A DNA stretch of 64,000 nucleotides from Olivibacter sp. SDN3 (GCF_014334135.1 NZ_CP060497.1:248001-312000), one strand, 5' to 3'; positions 34,710 through 43,767 are shown, numbered from the stretch's first letter. The notes: a model not told the origin generated them from the sequence alone. Numbers and translations are program-made.

Positions 34710-35099
34710 TTAAAACTCTATTTTATTCTCTTTAAGAAGCTCTTCAAGTAATTTAATCCTCTTCCTTTCACTTTCTATCAGCTCTTTCTGTAAATCATAT
34801 ATAATTCCTAGAGTAACACTATTACTCGCTTGATTGATTTTAATAGTACCCTGATTTCCATTATTATTATGGATTGTATTATAGAAATCTCTTTTCTTCT
34901 CTTTATAAGTTAAGATATATAGGGGCGTACACCCAAGAATATTGGCGATTTCTTCTAACCGATCTAGTGTAATATTCGCCATGTCATTTTCTATATTAGC
35001 ATAGGCTCGTGTAGTAATTTTGAGTTTTTCAGCAACATAAGATCTTTTTAAATTCTTTTCGAACTCCCTAATCTCTCTGATATTACTACCGATTTTCAT
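34710..35099 (-). CDS. XRE-family regulator with NGNQGTI linker, paralogue 2
   Basis: A 129-residue protein. The XRE domain (KRSYVAEKLKITTRAYANIE then NDMANITLDRLEEIANIL, about residues 18-55) is closely similar to paralogue 1. The NNNGNQGTIKI linker and a C-terminal coiled coil (DLQKELIESERKRIKLLEEL) ending KENKIEF follow. It is 17 bases upstream of paralogue 1 and 10 bases downstream of paralogue 3, so the three form one transcription unit. Function unknown. Confidence 0.78.
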   Translation of the reverse strand: MKIGSNIREIREFEKNLKRSYVAEKLKITTRAYANIENDMANITLDRLEEIANILGCTPLYILTYKEKKRDFYNTIHNNNGNQGTIKINQASNSVTLGIIYDLQKELIESERKRIKLLEELLKENKIEF

Positions 35100-35109
35100 G
35101 CTCTAATCG

Positions 35110-35490
35110 TTAAAAATCAAATTGTATATTATTTTCTAATAACAGTTTTTCAAGTCTAGGTATGCGCTTTACTTGCTCGAAATATAATTCTTTGTACGCT
35201 TTTCTTACTTCCTCCTGATCAACAGACTGGACGTTAACTATCGTTCCTTGATTTCCGTTATTGTTATTGAAGTAATTTCTTATTCCAAAAGGTGCGTCGT
35301 CTAACAAGATTAAGTCAACAATATTTACAGAAAGTCTATTTGCGATGGCCTCTACTACACTCCAAAGCACATCCCCTCCCGCTTCAATATCTTTGTATTC
35401 CTCTTCGGTGATTCCTATTTCGTCAGCCATAAATTTTGTTGTATATCCTTTTTTAGCTCTAATTTCTTGTATGTTATTCCCTATGTTCAT
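35110..35490 (-). CDS. XRE-like protein with NGNQGTI linker, paralogue 3
   Basis: 126 residues from the ATG at 35490 (MNIGNNIQEIRAKKGYTTKF); the frame is open 31 codons further upstream but through AT-rich leader. The HTH is more divergent (MADEIGITEEEYKDIEAGGD), while the NNNGNQGTIVNV linker and a C-terminal tail ending LLLENNIQFDF match paralogue 2 (LLKENKIEF). It is the first gene of the three-gene unit, so the promoter should lie in 35491-35617, opposite the small forward gene. Confidence 0.72.
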   Translation of the reverse strand: MNIGNNIQEIRAKKGYTTKFMADEIGITEEEYKDIEAGGDVLWSVVEAIANRLSVNIVDLILLDDAPFGIRNYFNNNNGNQGTIVNVQSVDQEEVRKAYKELYFEQVKRIPRLEKLLLENNIQFDF

Positions 35491-35617
35491 GATTTTGTAT
35501 TTTATCTTCAAATATAATAAACTTCCTTTAAAGTAAGTAATACTTCCTATATGAGAAGTACTTTTTTTTATATAAAGCACCATATCACTTTTCTTTGCAA
35601 ATACCTAACACAAGATT

Positions 35618-35851
35618 ATGAAAAAGAAAAAGGTACCTAAATCGATTAAAGCCGTCCTAAGAGAGGTCCATGGTCGTCTTATACCTAAGCTTTTTCCACA
35701 CCAACCAACTAAATTTTATCCGATAGTAACACTCTTTGACGATGAAGAAATCATTGTCAGCACCTCTGATTTCAATCTGACAATTCAATGTGCTGAGAAA
35801 AAGGGCACTGAAAAGAATCTATACAAGAACCTTATTAAATCTCCTGTTTAG
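35618..35851 (+). CDS. Small basic hypothetical protein
   Basis: 77 residues, MKKKKVPKSIKAVLREVHGR at the start, then a mixed strand region (TKFYPIVTLFDDEEIIVSTS). It is divergent from the XRE trio with a 127-base gap. Lys-rich at both ends. There is no signal peptide or membrane segment, and the family is not recognised. Its position suggests it could share a regulatory region with the XRE genes. Confidence 0.45.
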   Translation: MKKKKVPKSIKAVLREVHGRLIPKLFPHQPTKFYPIVTLFDDEEIIVSTSDFNLTIQCAEKKGTEKNLYKNLIKSPV

Positions 35852-36042
35852 CCCTTTTCTCCTTCTTTCCATAAAGAAGTTCAACCTAATTTTTAACCAA
35901 ACCGTAATCACAGAAAATGAATTTAACGCTCATAAGGGGTTTGCTGTGCCCAAAAGGCGAGCTATCGGCTTCCGGCGATCGGCTATCAGCTAAATCCCGA
36001 TTCAAGAAAAGCAGTACTAATAAAAGAAATATCATCAATCTC

Positions 36043-36086
36043 CACACTATTGTCCGTCCTCATTTTTTGGGACGAACGACCGTGTG
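36043..36086. repeat. REP-like imperfect palindrome upstream of susC
   Basis: CACACTATTGTCCGTCC (36043-36059) pairs with GGACGAACGACCGTGTG (36070-36086) at 13 of 17 positions around a 10-base loop. It lies in the 314-base gap between the small forward gene and the susC start, in a stretch that also holds short repeats of CTATCGGC/CGATCGGC (35960-35995). It may be a dispersed palindromic repeat or an RNA leader hairpin. Confidence 0.45.
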
Positions 36087-36165
36087 TAGGGACCAACGAC
36101 ATAAGATCATTGCGAATCACACTTTAAAGGTCGCCAATAGATACCCATATAAAACAGGCATAAAG

Positions 36166-39100
36166 ATGGGTTTGAACGGAGTGGTCTTGCGCGCCCCTAA
36201 ACCTTACGCCTTTTACCTTATAACCTTAAAGATTTTGTTCTGTGTTTGTTTGGCACACGCCCGGCAGTCCTCCTTCCCGGAGGCTGCCACCGGCGTGGCT
36301 TTACGGCAATATGTACTTAAGGGCAAAGTGTTATCAGTAGTTAATAATGATCCACTTACGGGATCAACTATAAGTATTGTTGGCAATAACATTTCTACGA
36401 AGACGGAACCAAATGGAAATTTTATTATCAAGACTGCTTTGGCAAAAGGAACATTACGTATATCACATATGGGCTATAGAAGCAAGTCCCTACTTTTCTC
36501 AATTAGCGAAGATGATGAATATATCGTCACTCTTTCTCCTGAAGAAAATGTGCTCGATGAAATTCAAGTTATAGGTTACGGAGAAACCAGCAAACGTTTT
36601 AATACGGGAAGCGTTTCTTCCATCTCCGCAAAAGAAATTGACCAACAACCCGTAACAAATGTATTATCGGCCTTGTCCGGCAGGATGCCCGGTGTGTTCG
36701 TACAGACAACAAACGGGTTACCTGGTGGAAATATAAACATTCAGATCAGGGGTAAGGGTTCAATTGCCGCGGGAACAAGTCCACTATATATAATCGACGG
36801 GGTGCCTTTCAATTCCTCAGTTGGCAATTTAACGTCAATCAGTGTCCTGTCTACCAGTGCGATAAATGGTCTTGCCAGTCCTTTGAATGCCATCAACCCA
36901 AACGACATTGAAAGCATTACTATTCTAAAAGATGCTGACGCTACTGCTATTTATGGAAGTCGCGGAAGTAACGGGGTGGTATTGATTACTACAAAAAAGG
37001 GGAAGCAGGGAAATACGAAAATAGCGATCGACATATCAAATGCCCTGAACCAAGTGGCAAACCTTCCCAAATTACTAAACATGGAAGAATATCGGACTAT
37101 TCGGGAGGAAGCCTTTACAAACGATGGAAGATCGCCTTCATCGGATCCGAATTCAGCTGATTATGCGCCGGAGCTGACCGTTTGGAACGACACGCTAAAT
37201 CGAAATTGGCCGGAATTTTTACTCGGCGGTACGGGCAGTATTACCAACCTATCTGCAAGAGTATCAGGAGGGAACGCTCAAACCCAATTTACCGTTAACG
37301 GAAACTATCGAGCGGAAAGCACCTATCTTCCGGGCGACAACAAATACGCAAGAGGAAGTTTGGCAACCAACATTCAGCATCAATCCGCTAATCAAAAATT
37401 TCAGGTGAATTTATCCAATTTTTTCACGCTGGATAATAACAGATTGGTCAATCCCTCCTCCAATACATACTTCAATTTAATGCTCCCTCCGAATTATCCC
37501 ATCTATAACGAGGACGGCAGTTTCAACTGGCACAGTTCGAACGTGGTTGCGGAGATGAATGCCTATTCCAAGTCGAAGAATGACAATTTTTTAACCAATA
37601 TTCAGCTTAAGTATAACCTTGACGAAGCGATTAATATTGCAGTAAGTGCCGGTTATAACAGGATCAATTTTGTGCAGCGACAGGTTTTTCCAGGTATCGC
37701 GCTGTACCCCGGGTCAATCAATTATACCAATTTTGGTAATAATGGCAATAACTCGTTGATCATAGAGCCTCAGATCAATTATACGAAACGCTTCGGTTCG
37801 TCCAATTTAACTCTCATGCTGGGCGGAACATATCAGAACAACAATTCGTCAGGTGAATTTATCAGAGCCAATAATTTCAGTACAGCCAGTTTAATGGAGA
37901 ACCTAGCCTCAGCAACAGATTATTTGCTTTCCAACAGTTTCTCACAATACAGATATGCCTCGGTATTCGGTCGGGCAACTTTCAGTCTCAAAGAAAAGTA
38001 CGTTGTGAACGGTGCCATACGGAGAGATGCATCTTCCAGATTCGGTCCCAACAACAAAATCGGAACATTCGGCGCCGTAGGGATTGCATGGCTGTTCAGC
38101 GAAGAAAGGTTTTTAAAATCCAGCGGCATTTTAAGCCATGGAAAGCTCCGTGCCAGTTTCGGCACGACAGGAAATGACCAAATAAGCGACTACCAATATC
38201 TTTCTACCTACGGCAATTCCAGCTACCAATACGAAGGCGTTGCTGCACTCGCGCCCCTGCGTATCGCCAATTCGAATTTCCGTTGGGAAAAGACCAAAAA
38301 AATAGAGATGGCCGTTGAAGTGGGGCTGTTCAAGGATAGGCTGTTAATAAATGCCAACCGATACATGAATACAAGTAAGAGCCAATTAGTTGCGTACACG
38401 ATACCTTCTATGACGGGTTTCACCAGTTATCAGGCAAACCTGCCCGCTAAAGTAAGCAATTCCGGATGGGAGGTAGAAGTATCGGCCAATATAATAGCAA
38501 CCGATCGGTTTAGGTGGACATCCACTTTTAACATTACTATTCCCAAGACTGTACTTAAGGAATTTGACAATTTAGAAAATTCAAGTTATGCAAGAACTTT
38601 GGTGATAGATGAAGATATTTCAAGAATTTATGGATACAAGTTTACCGGTTTGGATGAAAAAGGAAAACCTTTATTTGAAACTATTTCAGGTGAGCTGACA
38701 TCGCTACCTTCCTCCGCTACAGATGCGTTTTTCACAATTGGGAAGCAAACACCGGATTATTATGGAGGTATCGGGAGTAATTTATCATTCGGCAAATGGA
38801 CGGTCGATATCTTCGGACAGTTTGCCAAGCAAATGGCTATGGGAGGTTTGAATTATACACCGGGATCGTTTTATAATAGCTTTTCAACCGTACTGGAAAG
38901 ATGGACACCTGAAAATACCGTCACAGATATGCCTGCTGCTTCCACCAGTAATAACTCGCGGTTCAGGCAATCTTCAGGTAATTTCTTTGATGCGTCGTAT
39001 TTCAGGTTGAAAACGATTGGTTGTTCCTACGACTTCGGCCGGATCTTTTTTAACAAAATCGATAACCTGACAATTTATGCGCAAGCACAGAACCTGTTTA

Positions 39101-39216
39101 CATTATGGGATAAGAGATCGGCGCTATTAGATCCTGAGTCAGGAGCCTTAACAACGTCCGCAAACAACTTACCACCCACGCGTACGCTTTTGCTCGGGAT
39201 ACGGGCTTCATTTTAA
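36166..39216 (+). CDS. susC: SusC/RagA-family TonB-linked outer membrane transporter
   Basis: 1016 residues from the ATG at 36166. The open frame extends 83 codons upstream, but that part reads through palindromic repeats and lacks signal-peptide character, whereas the chosen start gives MGLNGVVLRAPKPYAFYLIT followed by a hydrophobic core ending near AHARQ. A CarboxypepD-reg-like domain follows (VLKGKVLSVVNNDPLTGSTI), then the SusC plug with GSIAAGTSPLYIIDGVPFNS and DADATAIYGSRGSNGVVLIT, then the barrel ending LLLGIRASF. It imports a ligand captured by SusD. No TonB-box substrate clue and no glycan enzymes nearby. A REP-like palindrome lies inside the code just after the signal peptide. Confidence 0.9.
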   Translation: MGLNGVVLRAPKPYAFYLITLKILFCVCLAHARQSSFPEAATGVALRQYVLKGKVLSVVNNDPLTGSTISIVGNNISTKTEPNGNFIIKTALAKGTLRISHMGYRSKSLLFSISEDDEYIVTLSPEENVLDEIQVIGYGETSKRFNTGSVSSISAKEIDQQPVTNVLSALSGRMPGVFVQTTNGLPGGNINIQIRGKGSIAAGTSPLYIIDGVPFNSSVGNLTSISVLSTSAINGLASPLNAINPNDIESITILKDADATAIYGSRGSNGVVLITTKKGKQGNTKIAIDISNALNQVANLPKLLNMEEYRTIREEAFTNDGRSPSSDPNSADYAPELTVWNDTLNRNWPEFLLGGTGSITNLSARVSGGNAQTQFTVNGNYRAESTYLPGDNKYARGSLATNIQHQSANQKFQVNLSNFFTLDNNRLVNPSSNTYFNLMLPPNYPIYNEDGSFNWHSSNVVAEMNAYSKSKNDNFLTNIQLKYNLDEAINIAVSAGYNRINFVQRQVFPGIALYPGSINYTNFGNNGNNSLIIEPQINYTKRFGSSNLTLMLGGTYQNNNSSGEFIRANNFSTASLMENLASATDYLLSNSFSQYRYASVFGRATFSLKEKYVVNGAIRRDASSRFGPNNKIGTFGAVGIAWLFSEERFLKSSGILSHGKLRASFGTTGNDQISDYQYLSTYGNSSYQYEGVAALAPLRIANSNFRWEKTKKIEMAVEVGLFKDRLLINANRYMNTSKSQLVAYTIPSMTGFTSYQANLPAKVSNSGWEVEVSANIIATDRFRWTSTFNITIPKTVLKEFDNLENSSYARTLVIDEDISRIYGYKFTGLDEKGKPLFETISGELTSLPSSATDAFFTIGKQTPDYYGGIGSNLSFGKWTVDIFGQFAKQMAMGGLNYTPGSFYNSFSTVLERWTPENTVTDMPAASTSNNSRFRQSSGNFFDASYFRLKTIGCSYDFGRIFFNKIDNLTIYAQAQNLFTLWDKRSALLDPESGALTTSANNLPPTRTLLLGIRASF
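36256..36297. repeat. GC-rich palindrome within the susC 5' coding region
   Basis: CACGCCCGGCAGTCCTCC (36256-36273) is the imperfect inverse of GGAGGCTGCCACCGGCGTG (36279-36297). It encodes the segment around ARQSSFPEAATGVA between signal peptide and first domain. It is far more GC-rich than its surroundings and resembles a dispersed repeat that landed in frame. Confidence 0.5.
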
Positions 39217-39225
39217 CCTCTTGAT

Positions 39226-40578
39226 ATGAAAGCAAACATAAAATTTATCCTATCATTATTTATCATTGTCTTCTCCGCATGCGAGAGATGGGTGGAAATA
39301 AATACACCCGAGAACCAGCTTACCACAGACAAGGTATTTGCTGACACGGCTACGCTGAACGGGGCCGTCGCAAACATGTATGATCAGTTTAACCGTTCTA
39401 TAGACGTCTCTTACAATAAGTACATGGGTCTGTACACTGATGAGCTCCAATATCAGGGATCAAACCAGGAGGTGCTGGAATTTTATAATGGAAATATTCT
39501 TGCAGCCAATTCTATGATATTGAACATATGGAGCAGGCTTTATGCTGTTATTTACCAAGCGAATGACATCATTGAGCAGCTCACAAATTCTTCCTCTATT
39601 CCTTCGCAGGTTTCCACGAAAGCGATCGGGGAAGCAAAATTTATTAGGGCATTTGCCTATTATTACCTGGCCAATACGTTTGGGGATGTCCCTCTTATCC
39701 TCACTACCGATGTTACCCTGAATGCATCGAGTGCAAGAACCGAATCGTCAGAGATCACTAATCAGATAGTTGACGACCTCACCGAATCAAAGGTGTTACT
39801 TTCGACCAGTCCTGACGGACCACTTTCGCGAACAAGGGCAAATCGATGGGCTGCCACGGCACTGCTATCGAGACTGCTTATACAACAGGAAAAGTGGGAA
39901 GAAGCTTACTCTGCTGCCAGCGAAGTGATCAATTCGCAATATTTTACTCCTTTATCAGATCTGTCTGTTGTTTTCCGATCCGGCAGTAGAGAAACCATTT
40001 TCCAATTCTGGACACAGAACGGGTTCATTCAGGATGCGACGAACCTGATAGCACTTTCCGGGGTACCGGCATATTCCTTGTCCAGCGGTTTAGTGCAGGC
40101 TTTCGAAGAGGAAGATCAAAGGAAAGTTAACTGGACGGGAACGATTACAGCAAACGGAACAACCTACTATTATTCTTACAAATACAAAAATCGTTCGTCA
40201 GGCAGCACCTCTTTTCCCGAGTACCTCATTGCCCTTCGTTGCTCGGAACAATATTTAATAAGAGCCGAAGCGGAACTACACCTAGGAAATACCGCGGGTG
40301 CAATAGACGATATTAATACAATACGGGTACGGGCCGGACTTTCTTCACTTCCCGCTGATTTAAACAGCCAAGAATGCTTCAAGGCGCTGGAACAAGAAAA
40401 GAGAGTAGAGATGTTTATGGAATGGGGCTATAGGTATATCGACTTAAAGCGTACAGAGCGCATTTATAATGTGATGAGCAAATATAAGCCAAATTGGACC
40501 GAACATTCTGATCTTTTACCCATACCTCAGCGTGAAATCAATGTCAATCAAAATTTAACTCAAAATCCCGGATACTAA
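39226..40578 (+). CDS. susD: SusD/RagB-family outer membrane lipoprotein
   Basis: A 450-residue ligand-capture lid protein. Lipoprotein signal: IKFILSLFIIVFSACERW, Cys about 18. N-terminal SusD motif TDKVFADTATLNGAVANMYD (about residues 34-53). The TPR-type helices contain AIGEAKFIRAFAYYYLANTF (about 132-151), the hallmark of the family. C-terminal block: ALEQEKRVEMFMEWGYRYID then LLPIPQREINVNQNLTQNPG. It starts 9 bases after susC. The last base of its stop is the first base of the next start codon (TAATG), so translation is coupled to the TlpA gene. Confidence 0.93.
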   Translation: MKANIKFILSLFIIVFSACERWVEINTPENQLTTDKVFADTATLNGAVANMYDQFNRSIDVSYNKYMGLYTDELQYQGSNQEVLEFYNGNILAANSMILNIWSRLYAVIYQANDIIEQLTNSSSIPSQVSTKAIGEAKFIRAFAYYYLANTFGDVPLILTTDVTLNASSARTESSEITNQIVDDLTESKVLLSTSPDGPLSRTRANRWAATALLSRLLIQQEKWEEAYSAASEVINSQYFTPLSDLSVVFRSGSRETIFQFWTQNGFIQDATNLIALSGVPAYSLSSGLVQAFEEEDQRKVNWTGTITANGTTYYYSYKYKNRSSGSTSFPEYLIALRCSEQYLIRAEAELHLGNTAGAIDDINTIRVRAGLSSLPADLNSQECFKALEQEKRVEMFMEWGYRYIDLKRTERIYNVMSKYKPNWTEHSDLLPIPQREINVNQNLTQNPGY

Positions 40579-41924
40579 TGAAAAAACTAACATTGATAAT
40601 CATGCTTTCCTTGTCTCTGAATAATCTGTTACATGCGCAGAATAGAGCAGTGCCTAGCCTGAAAATCGGGGACAAGGTTCCACAGATCGCTCTTAAGGGC
40701 TTTTTAGGCAAAAGGGAAGCAAAAGATCTGAAAGAATTTTACAAGGGGAAGGTATTGATTATTAATTTTTGGGCGTCATGGTGTGTACCGTGCCTAAAGG
40801 AATTGCCCATATTGGATTCGCTGGCAAAGGTGAATGCAGATAAACTAAACGTTATTTCCGTTACTTATGAATCCAGGGACCATACAGTATCGTTTCTGGA
40901 AAAACACCCTGATTTAAAACTGAAGAGTGTAGCGGTTCTTCCGGGAGATTCCGTATTACACCAAATTTTCAGTCATCGGATCATTCCGCATAACGTTTTG
41001 ATCGATAGTTCAGGAACAGTACGGAATATTACCGGTTCGGAAGGGATAACCCAATCAAATATAGATCTGCTTATTAGGGGCAAATCATCGCTGACCAAAA
41101 ACAAAAATGATGCGATTGGTTTCAACTTTAATGAAACGTTCCATAAAGGCGATTCAAATTTTATTTCAAGGTCTATTTTGACAAGTTACATGGAAGGAAT
41201 TCCGGGAGGGCTTTCTTATCGGAGATCTTGGAATCCAAAAAAGCGTGAGATAATTCGTTTCTTTTCCTTTAATGTTTCGCTCTCTCATTTACTTTGGTCC
41301 GTAGTCGGTATGGAAAAATCCATTCGGAACTACTACCACCTTATGCGGATAGAAACCAAGGATTCGACCAGATACTTCTGGCCGAGTGAGTGCCCGGAAT
41401 CGTTTAACCGATCGAAGTATAAAACCAAGGCAAATTGGATGAAAGATAATCTATACTGTTACGAACTGACACTCCCAAAACCATTTCAGGATACCGCTTT
41501 TTTCGACTTTATGTTGAATGATCTGAAACGGGTATTCAAATTTGATATTGAGAAAAGACGGGAAAAGATATTGTGCACAAGCATTTACGTAAAGGAGAGC
41601 GGGTTACTGAAAGCATCACAGGCCGATACTTCTTATATTCAGGTGAATTCAGATGGGCTAACGGCAAAACGTGTTTCTCCAGTAGAATTATTCCATTACA
41701 TAAACGAAAAGGTAAAGCCAAATCTCAATAGCATACCTGCTGACCCGCCTTTTATCGATAAAACAGAACTAAAATTTCCGATTGATGTGGCTTTAAGATT
41801 TGACAATGGTCGTCTTCCAAGCTACGAAGAGATTAAAGGTATGTTAAAAAAGAGATATGGTTTTAGTACGAAATTGGAAAAACATAAATATCCAATAACC
41901 ATTATAAGAGATATGGAGCCCTAA
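40578..41924 (+). CDS. TlpA-family periplasmic thioredoxin with long C-terminal domain
   Basis: 448 residues. Signal peptide MKKLTLIIMLSLSLNNLLHA. The thioredoxin domain (about 25-165) has the active site FWASWCVPCLKELPILD (CVPC, about 69-72) and the cis-Pro loop HRIIPHNVLID. The following roughly 280 residues are not recognised; similar extensions occur on thioredoxins next to SusCD pairs in Bacteroidota. It probably reduces or isomerises disulfides of a secreted partner. It is co-translated with susD, and the convergent MauE-like and DUF6520 genes add to a redox theme. Confidence 0.85.
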   Translation: MKKLTLIIMLSLSLNNLLHAQNRAVPSLKIGDKVPQIALKGFLGKREAKDLKEFYKGKVLIINFWASWCVPCLKELPILDSLAKVNADKLNVISVTYESRDHTVSFLEKHPDLKLKSVAVLPGDSVLHQIFSHRIIPHNVLIDSSGTVRNITGSEGITQSNIDLLIRGKSSLTKNKNDAIGFNFNETFHKGDSNFISRSILTSYMEGIPGGLSYRRSWNPKKREIIRFFSFNVSLSHLLWSVVGMEKSIRNYYHLMRIETKDSTRYFWPSECPESFNRSKYKTKANWMKDNLYCYELTLPKPFQDTAFFDFMLNDLKRVFKFDIEKRREKILCTSIYVKESGLLKASQADTSYIQVNSDGLTAKRVSPVELFHYINEKVKPNLNSIPADPPFIDKTELKFPIDVALRFDNGRLPSYEEIKGMLKKRYGFSTKLEKHKYPITIIRDMEP

Positions 41925-41937
41925 GACTCCATATCTC
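41908..41937. terminator. Bidirectional terminator overlapping the TlpA stop
   Basis: GAGATATGGAG (41908-41918) and CTCCATATCTC (41927-41937) form a perfect 11-base stem with an 8-base loop that contains the TAA stop (41922-41924). It lies between convergent genes, ending 9 bases before the DUF6520 stop. Confidence 0.65.
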
Positions 41938-41946
41938 AAAGTAGTG

Positions 41947-42234
41947 TTATAGGCCAAAATTCAATGTGGTGGCATCTGGCCCCGGGCCACTAACCTTCTC
42001 GCCGTTAGCGCAGACATTGGCGCCATTTTCGCAGCCGTAATGATCGATCGCTTCCTGAGTGGTTGCGTTTTGCAAAGACGAGCTGGGATTTTCAGGTGCA
42101 ATGCTTGTACTTTCCCAATCATACCTGGTCTCCTGAGCATTTGGTTGGTTCGCGAGTTCTGTTGCTACCGCAATTGAACTTCCCAACAAGAATGCTCCTA
42201 AAAGGATTTTTGATTTTGAACTTAACTTTTTCAT
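41947..42234 (-). CDS. DUF6520-like small secreted protein
   Basis: 95 residues. Signal peptide-like start (MKKLSSKSKILLGAFLLGSS then IAVATELA). The mature part is short and acidic with two Cys in YGCENGANVCANG (about residues 67 and 74) and a flexible SGPGPD tail. It resembles the DUF6520 family of small exported Bacteroidota proteins, usually encoded next to MauE-like membrane proteins, as here (34 bases downstream of that gene). The two Cys could form a disulfide handled by the neighbouring MauE and TlpA proteins. Function unknown. Confidence 0.6.
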   Translation of the reverse strand: MKKLSSKSKILLGAFLLGSSIAVATELANQPNAQETRYDWESTSIAPENPSSSLQNATTQEAIDHYGCENGANVCANGEKVSGPGPDATTLNFGL

Positions 42235-42268
42235 AATTTTAAAGTTTTAGAGTGAAAAAATATGTGAA

Positions 42269-42805
42269 TTATGGTTTGTTATTTTTGTTTGGATATTTTC
42301 CTCTATGCCAATAAATCGACAGTAGTAAAAGCACAATTACAGAAGCGTTGAAAAAAAGGTGCTGCTCCCAACCCATTCGGGATAAAATCCCGCCACACGT
42401 ACAAGGTAGGGTGATTCCGGTCCTGACGGAAACAACTTTCATCCACGTAATATAAATTTCGAATAAAACCATCAGCACAAATGAGGCTTTATAGGCCAAC
42501 AACCTTGTTTTTTCCTTATAGAGCATTACCACCAGCGCCAATTCGATCCATGGAAGAACCCTGCCGATAACCGGTGCCATAGTTTTCATAAAAGGAACGG
42601 GAGCAAGCCGCATTTGAAAGACAAATTTTTCATAACCCAGCAGTTTGCTTACAGCGGTATACGAAAATAAAATGATGACAAATACAACTGTGCCAATCAT
42701 AAGTATTTCTTTCCAGTTCCATGAGCGAACGGCTCCCCATAAGTGCCGGAACTTGCCATTAAGTTTGCATAATAGATTATTTTTTTGAAATATTGCCACT
42801 TTCAT
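42269..42805 (-). CDS. MauE/DoxX-like redox-associated membrane protein
   Basis: 178 residues from the ATG at 42805 (MKVAIFQKNN); the frame is open to 42955, but the earlier start would add a basic soluble extension atypical of the family. Four membrane helices are visible: EILMIGTVVFVIILFSYTAV, MKTMAPVIGRVLPWIELALV, LAYKASFVLMVLFEIYITWM and FFNASVIVLLLLSIYW. A CTCGG motif in LPCTCGGIL faces the envelope side. MauE-type proteins help form disulfides in periplasmic partners. It is adjacent to DUF6520 and convergent with the TlpA gene. Confidence 0.75.
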   Translation of the reverse strand: MKVAIFQKNNLLCKLNGKFRHLWGAVRSWNWKEILMIGTVVFVIILFSYTAVSKLLGYEKFVFQMRLAPVPFMKTMAPVIGRVLPWIELALVVMLYKEKTRLLAYKASFVLMVLFEIYITWMKVVSVRTGITLPCTCGGILSRMGWEQHLFFNASVIVLLLLSIYWHRGKYPNKNNKP

Positions 42806-43104
42806 TATCTGTAATCTTATGTGATAAAGTTCTGAAAGTGAGAAATAAATCTTTATATCAGTTTTCGAAAACTTTTGTCGGATATGAGACATGGTTTTGT
42901 CGTAAAAGACACAGATTCTTGTCACAAAAGCGATAAACTTTAGGTCATTAATCATGCTTAAGCATCCTTTATGTTGAACTAGAGCAGTTTTGAAAGAAAT
43001 GTAGTGAGGAATAAAATGGTTTCACCCCATAAAAATAGCTTATGTGAAAATCTGCTTATTTTCGGCTTGGTGAAGAGAAAACCTACGATTTTAAAGTAGT
43101 GGTT

Positions 43105-43680
43105 TTATTTGATAATCTTGTACAGATATCTCCTGTCAATTTGTAGGTATTGGGCCTGTTGTTCAACGGTCAATTTTCTGGCAAGATCAGGATATTCCAT
43201 AAGAAAGTAGTTATATCGGTCTGTTGCATTTTTAATTCGCAGCATGATCTCTCTTCCGGCACCTTCCACTACGGCCTCTTCATAAATTTCCAGTAGCATT
43301 CTGTACATATTGATGTTGTTACGCGCAATGGCATCTGCGCGTAAAAGGTTAAGGGCGTATCCGTCTGTATCATTTAAAACCTGAATAAGTTCCTCTTTTT
43401 TTGTTCCGGATAGAAAGCCATTACCCGGCACTATAAAACCTTTGTCGATTATCCATAAGCAGTAGTCTCCACTGGATTTAGAAACCACACCTCTTACTAG
43501 ACCACCTGTGATATAATAAAGATATGCAGTAGAAATACCTGTAGGATAGGAAATCACCCAGCTTCGTTTAAATGAAATTGGGGAGAAGAGATCCTCTAAC
43601 AACATGATGGTCTTTTCGTTAGCTGTTTTTAGGGATTGTAGTCTTTGTCGTAATTCCACCATAGCCTGAATTTTATCCAT
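43105..43680 (-). CDS. Crp/Fnr-like transcriptional regulator
   Basis: 191 residues. A degenerate cyclic-nucleotide-binding beta-roll (about 28-110) contains AYLYYITGGLVRGVVSKSSG and LWIIDKGFIVPGNGFL. It is followed by the long dimer helix and a short C-terminal HTH (ARKLTVEQQAQYLQIDRRYL). The nucleotide-contact residues of true CRP are not evident, so it is probably ligand-independent or senses something else. It is encoded directly after the mobilisation operon but beyond a terminator hairpin. Confidence 0.72.
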   Translation of the reverse strand: MDKIQAMVELRQRLQSLKTANEKTIMLLEDLFSPISFKRSWVISYPTGISTAYLYYITGGLVRGVVSKSSGDYCLWIIDKGFIVPGNGFLSGTKKEELIQVLNDTDGYALNLLRADAIARNNINMYRMLLEIYEEAVVEGAGREIMLRIKNATDRYNYFLMEYPDLARKLTVEQQAQYLQIDRRYLYKIIK

Positions 43681-43708
43681 AAAGGAAAAATTATTTTTTC
43701 AATAAAAT

Positions 43709-43739
43709 GGGTGGTTAGGGTGGTACGGATTAACCACCC
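43709..43739 (-). terminator. Terminator hairpin after the mobilisation operon
   Basis: GGGTGGTTA (43709-43717) pairs with TAACCACCC (43731-43739). On the reverse strand it lies 28 bases beyond the coupling-protein stop and is followed by a T-rich stretch. It separates the mob genes from the Crp-like gene. Confidence 0.6.
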
Positions 43740-43767
43740 TTTTGTTGATACGGTTAAAAAAAGCACT

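Noticed and set aside
35917-36165. N-terminal extension of 83 codons on SusC
   Set aside because: Reads through palindromic and short repeats and would bury the signal peptide; the ATG at 36166 gives a proper leader.
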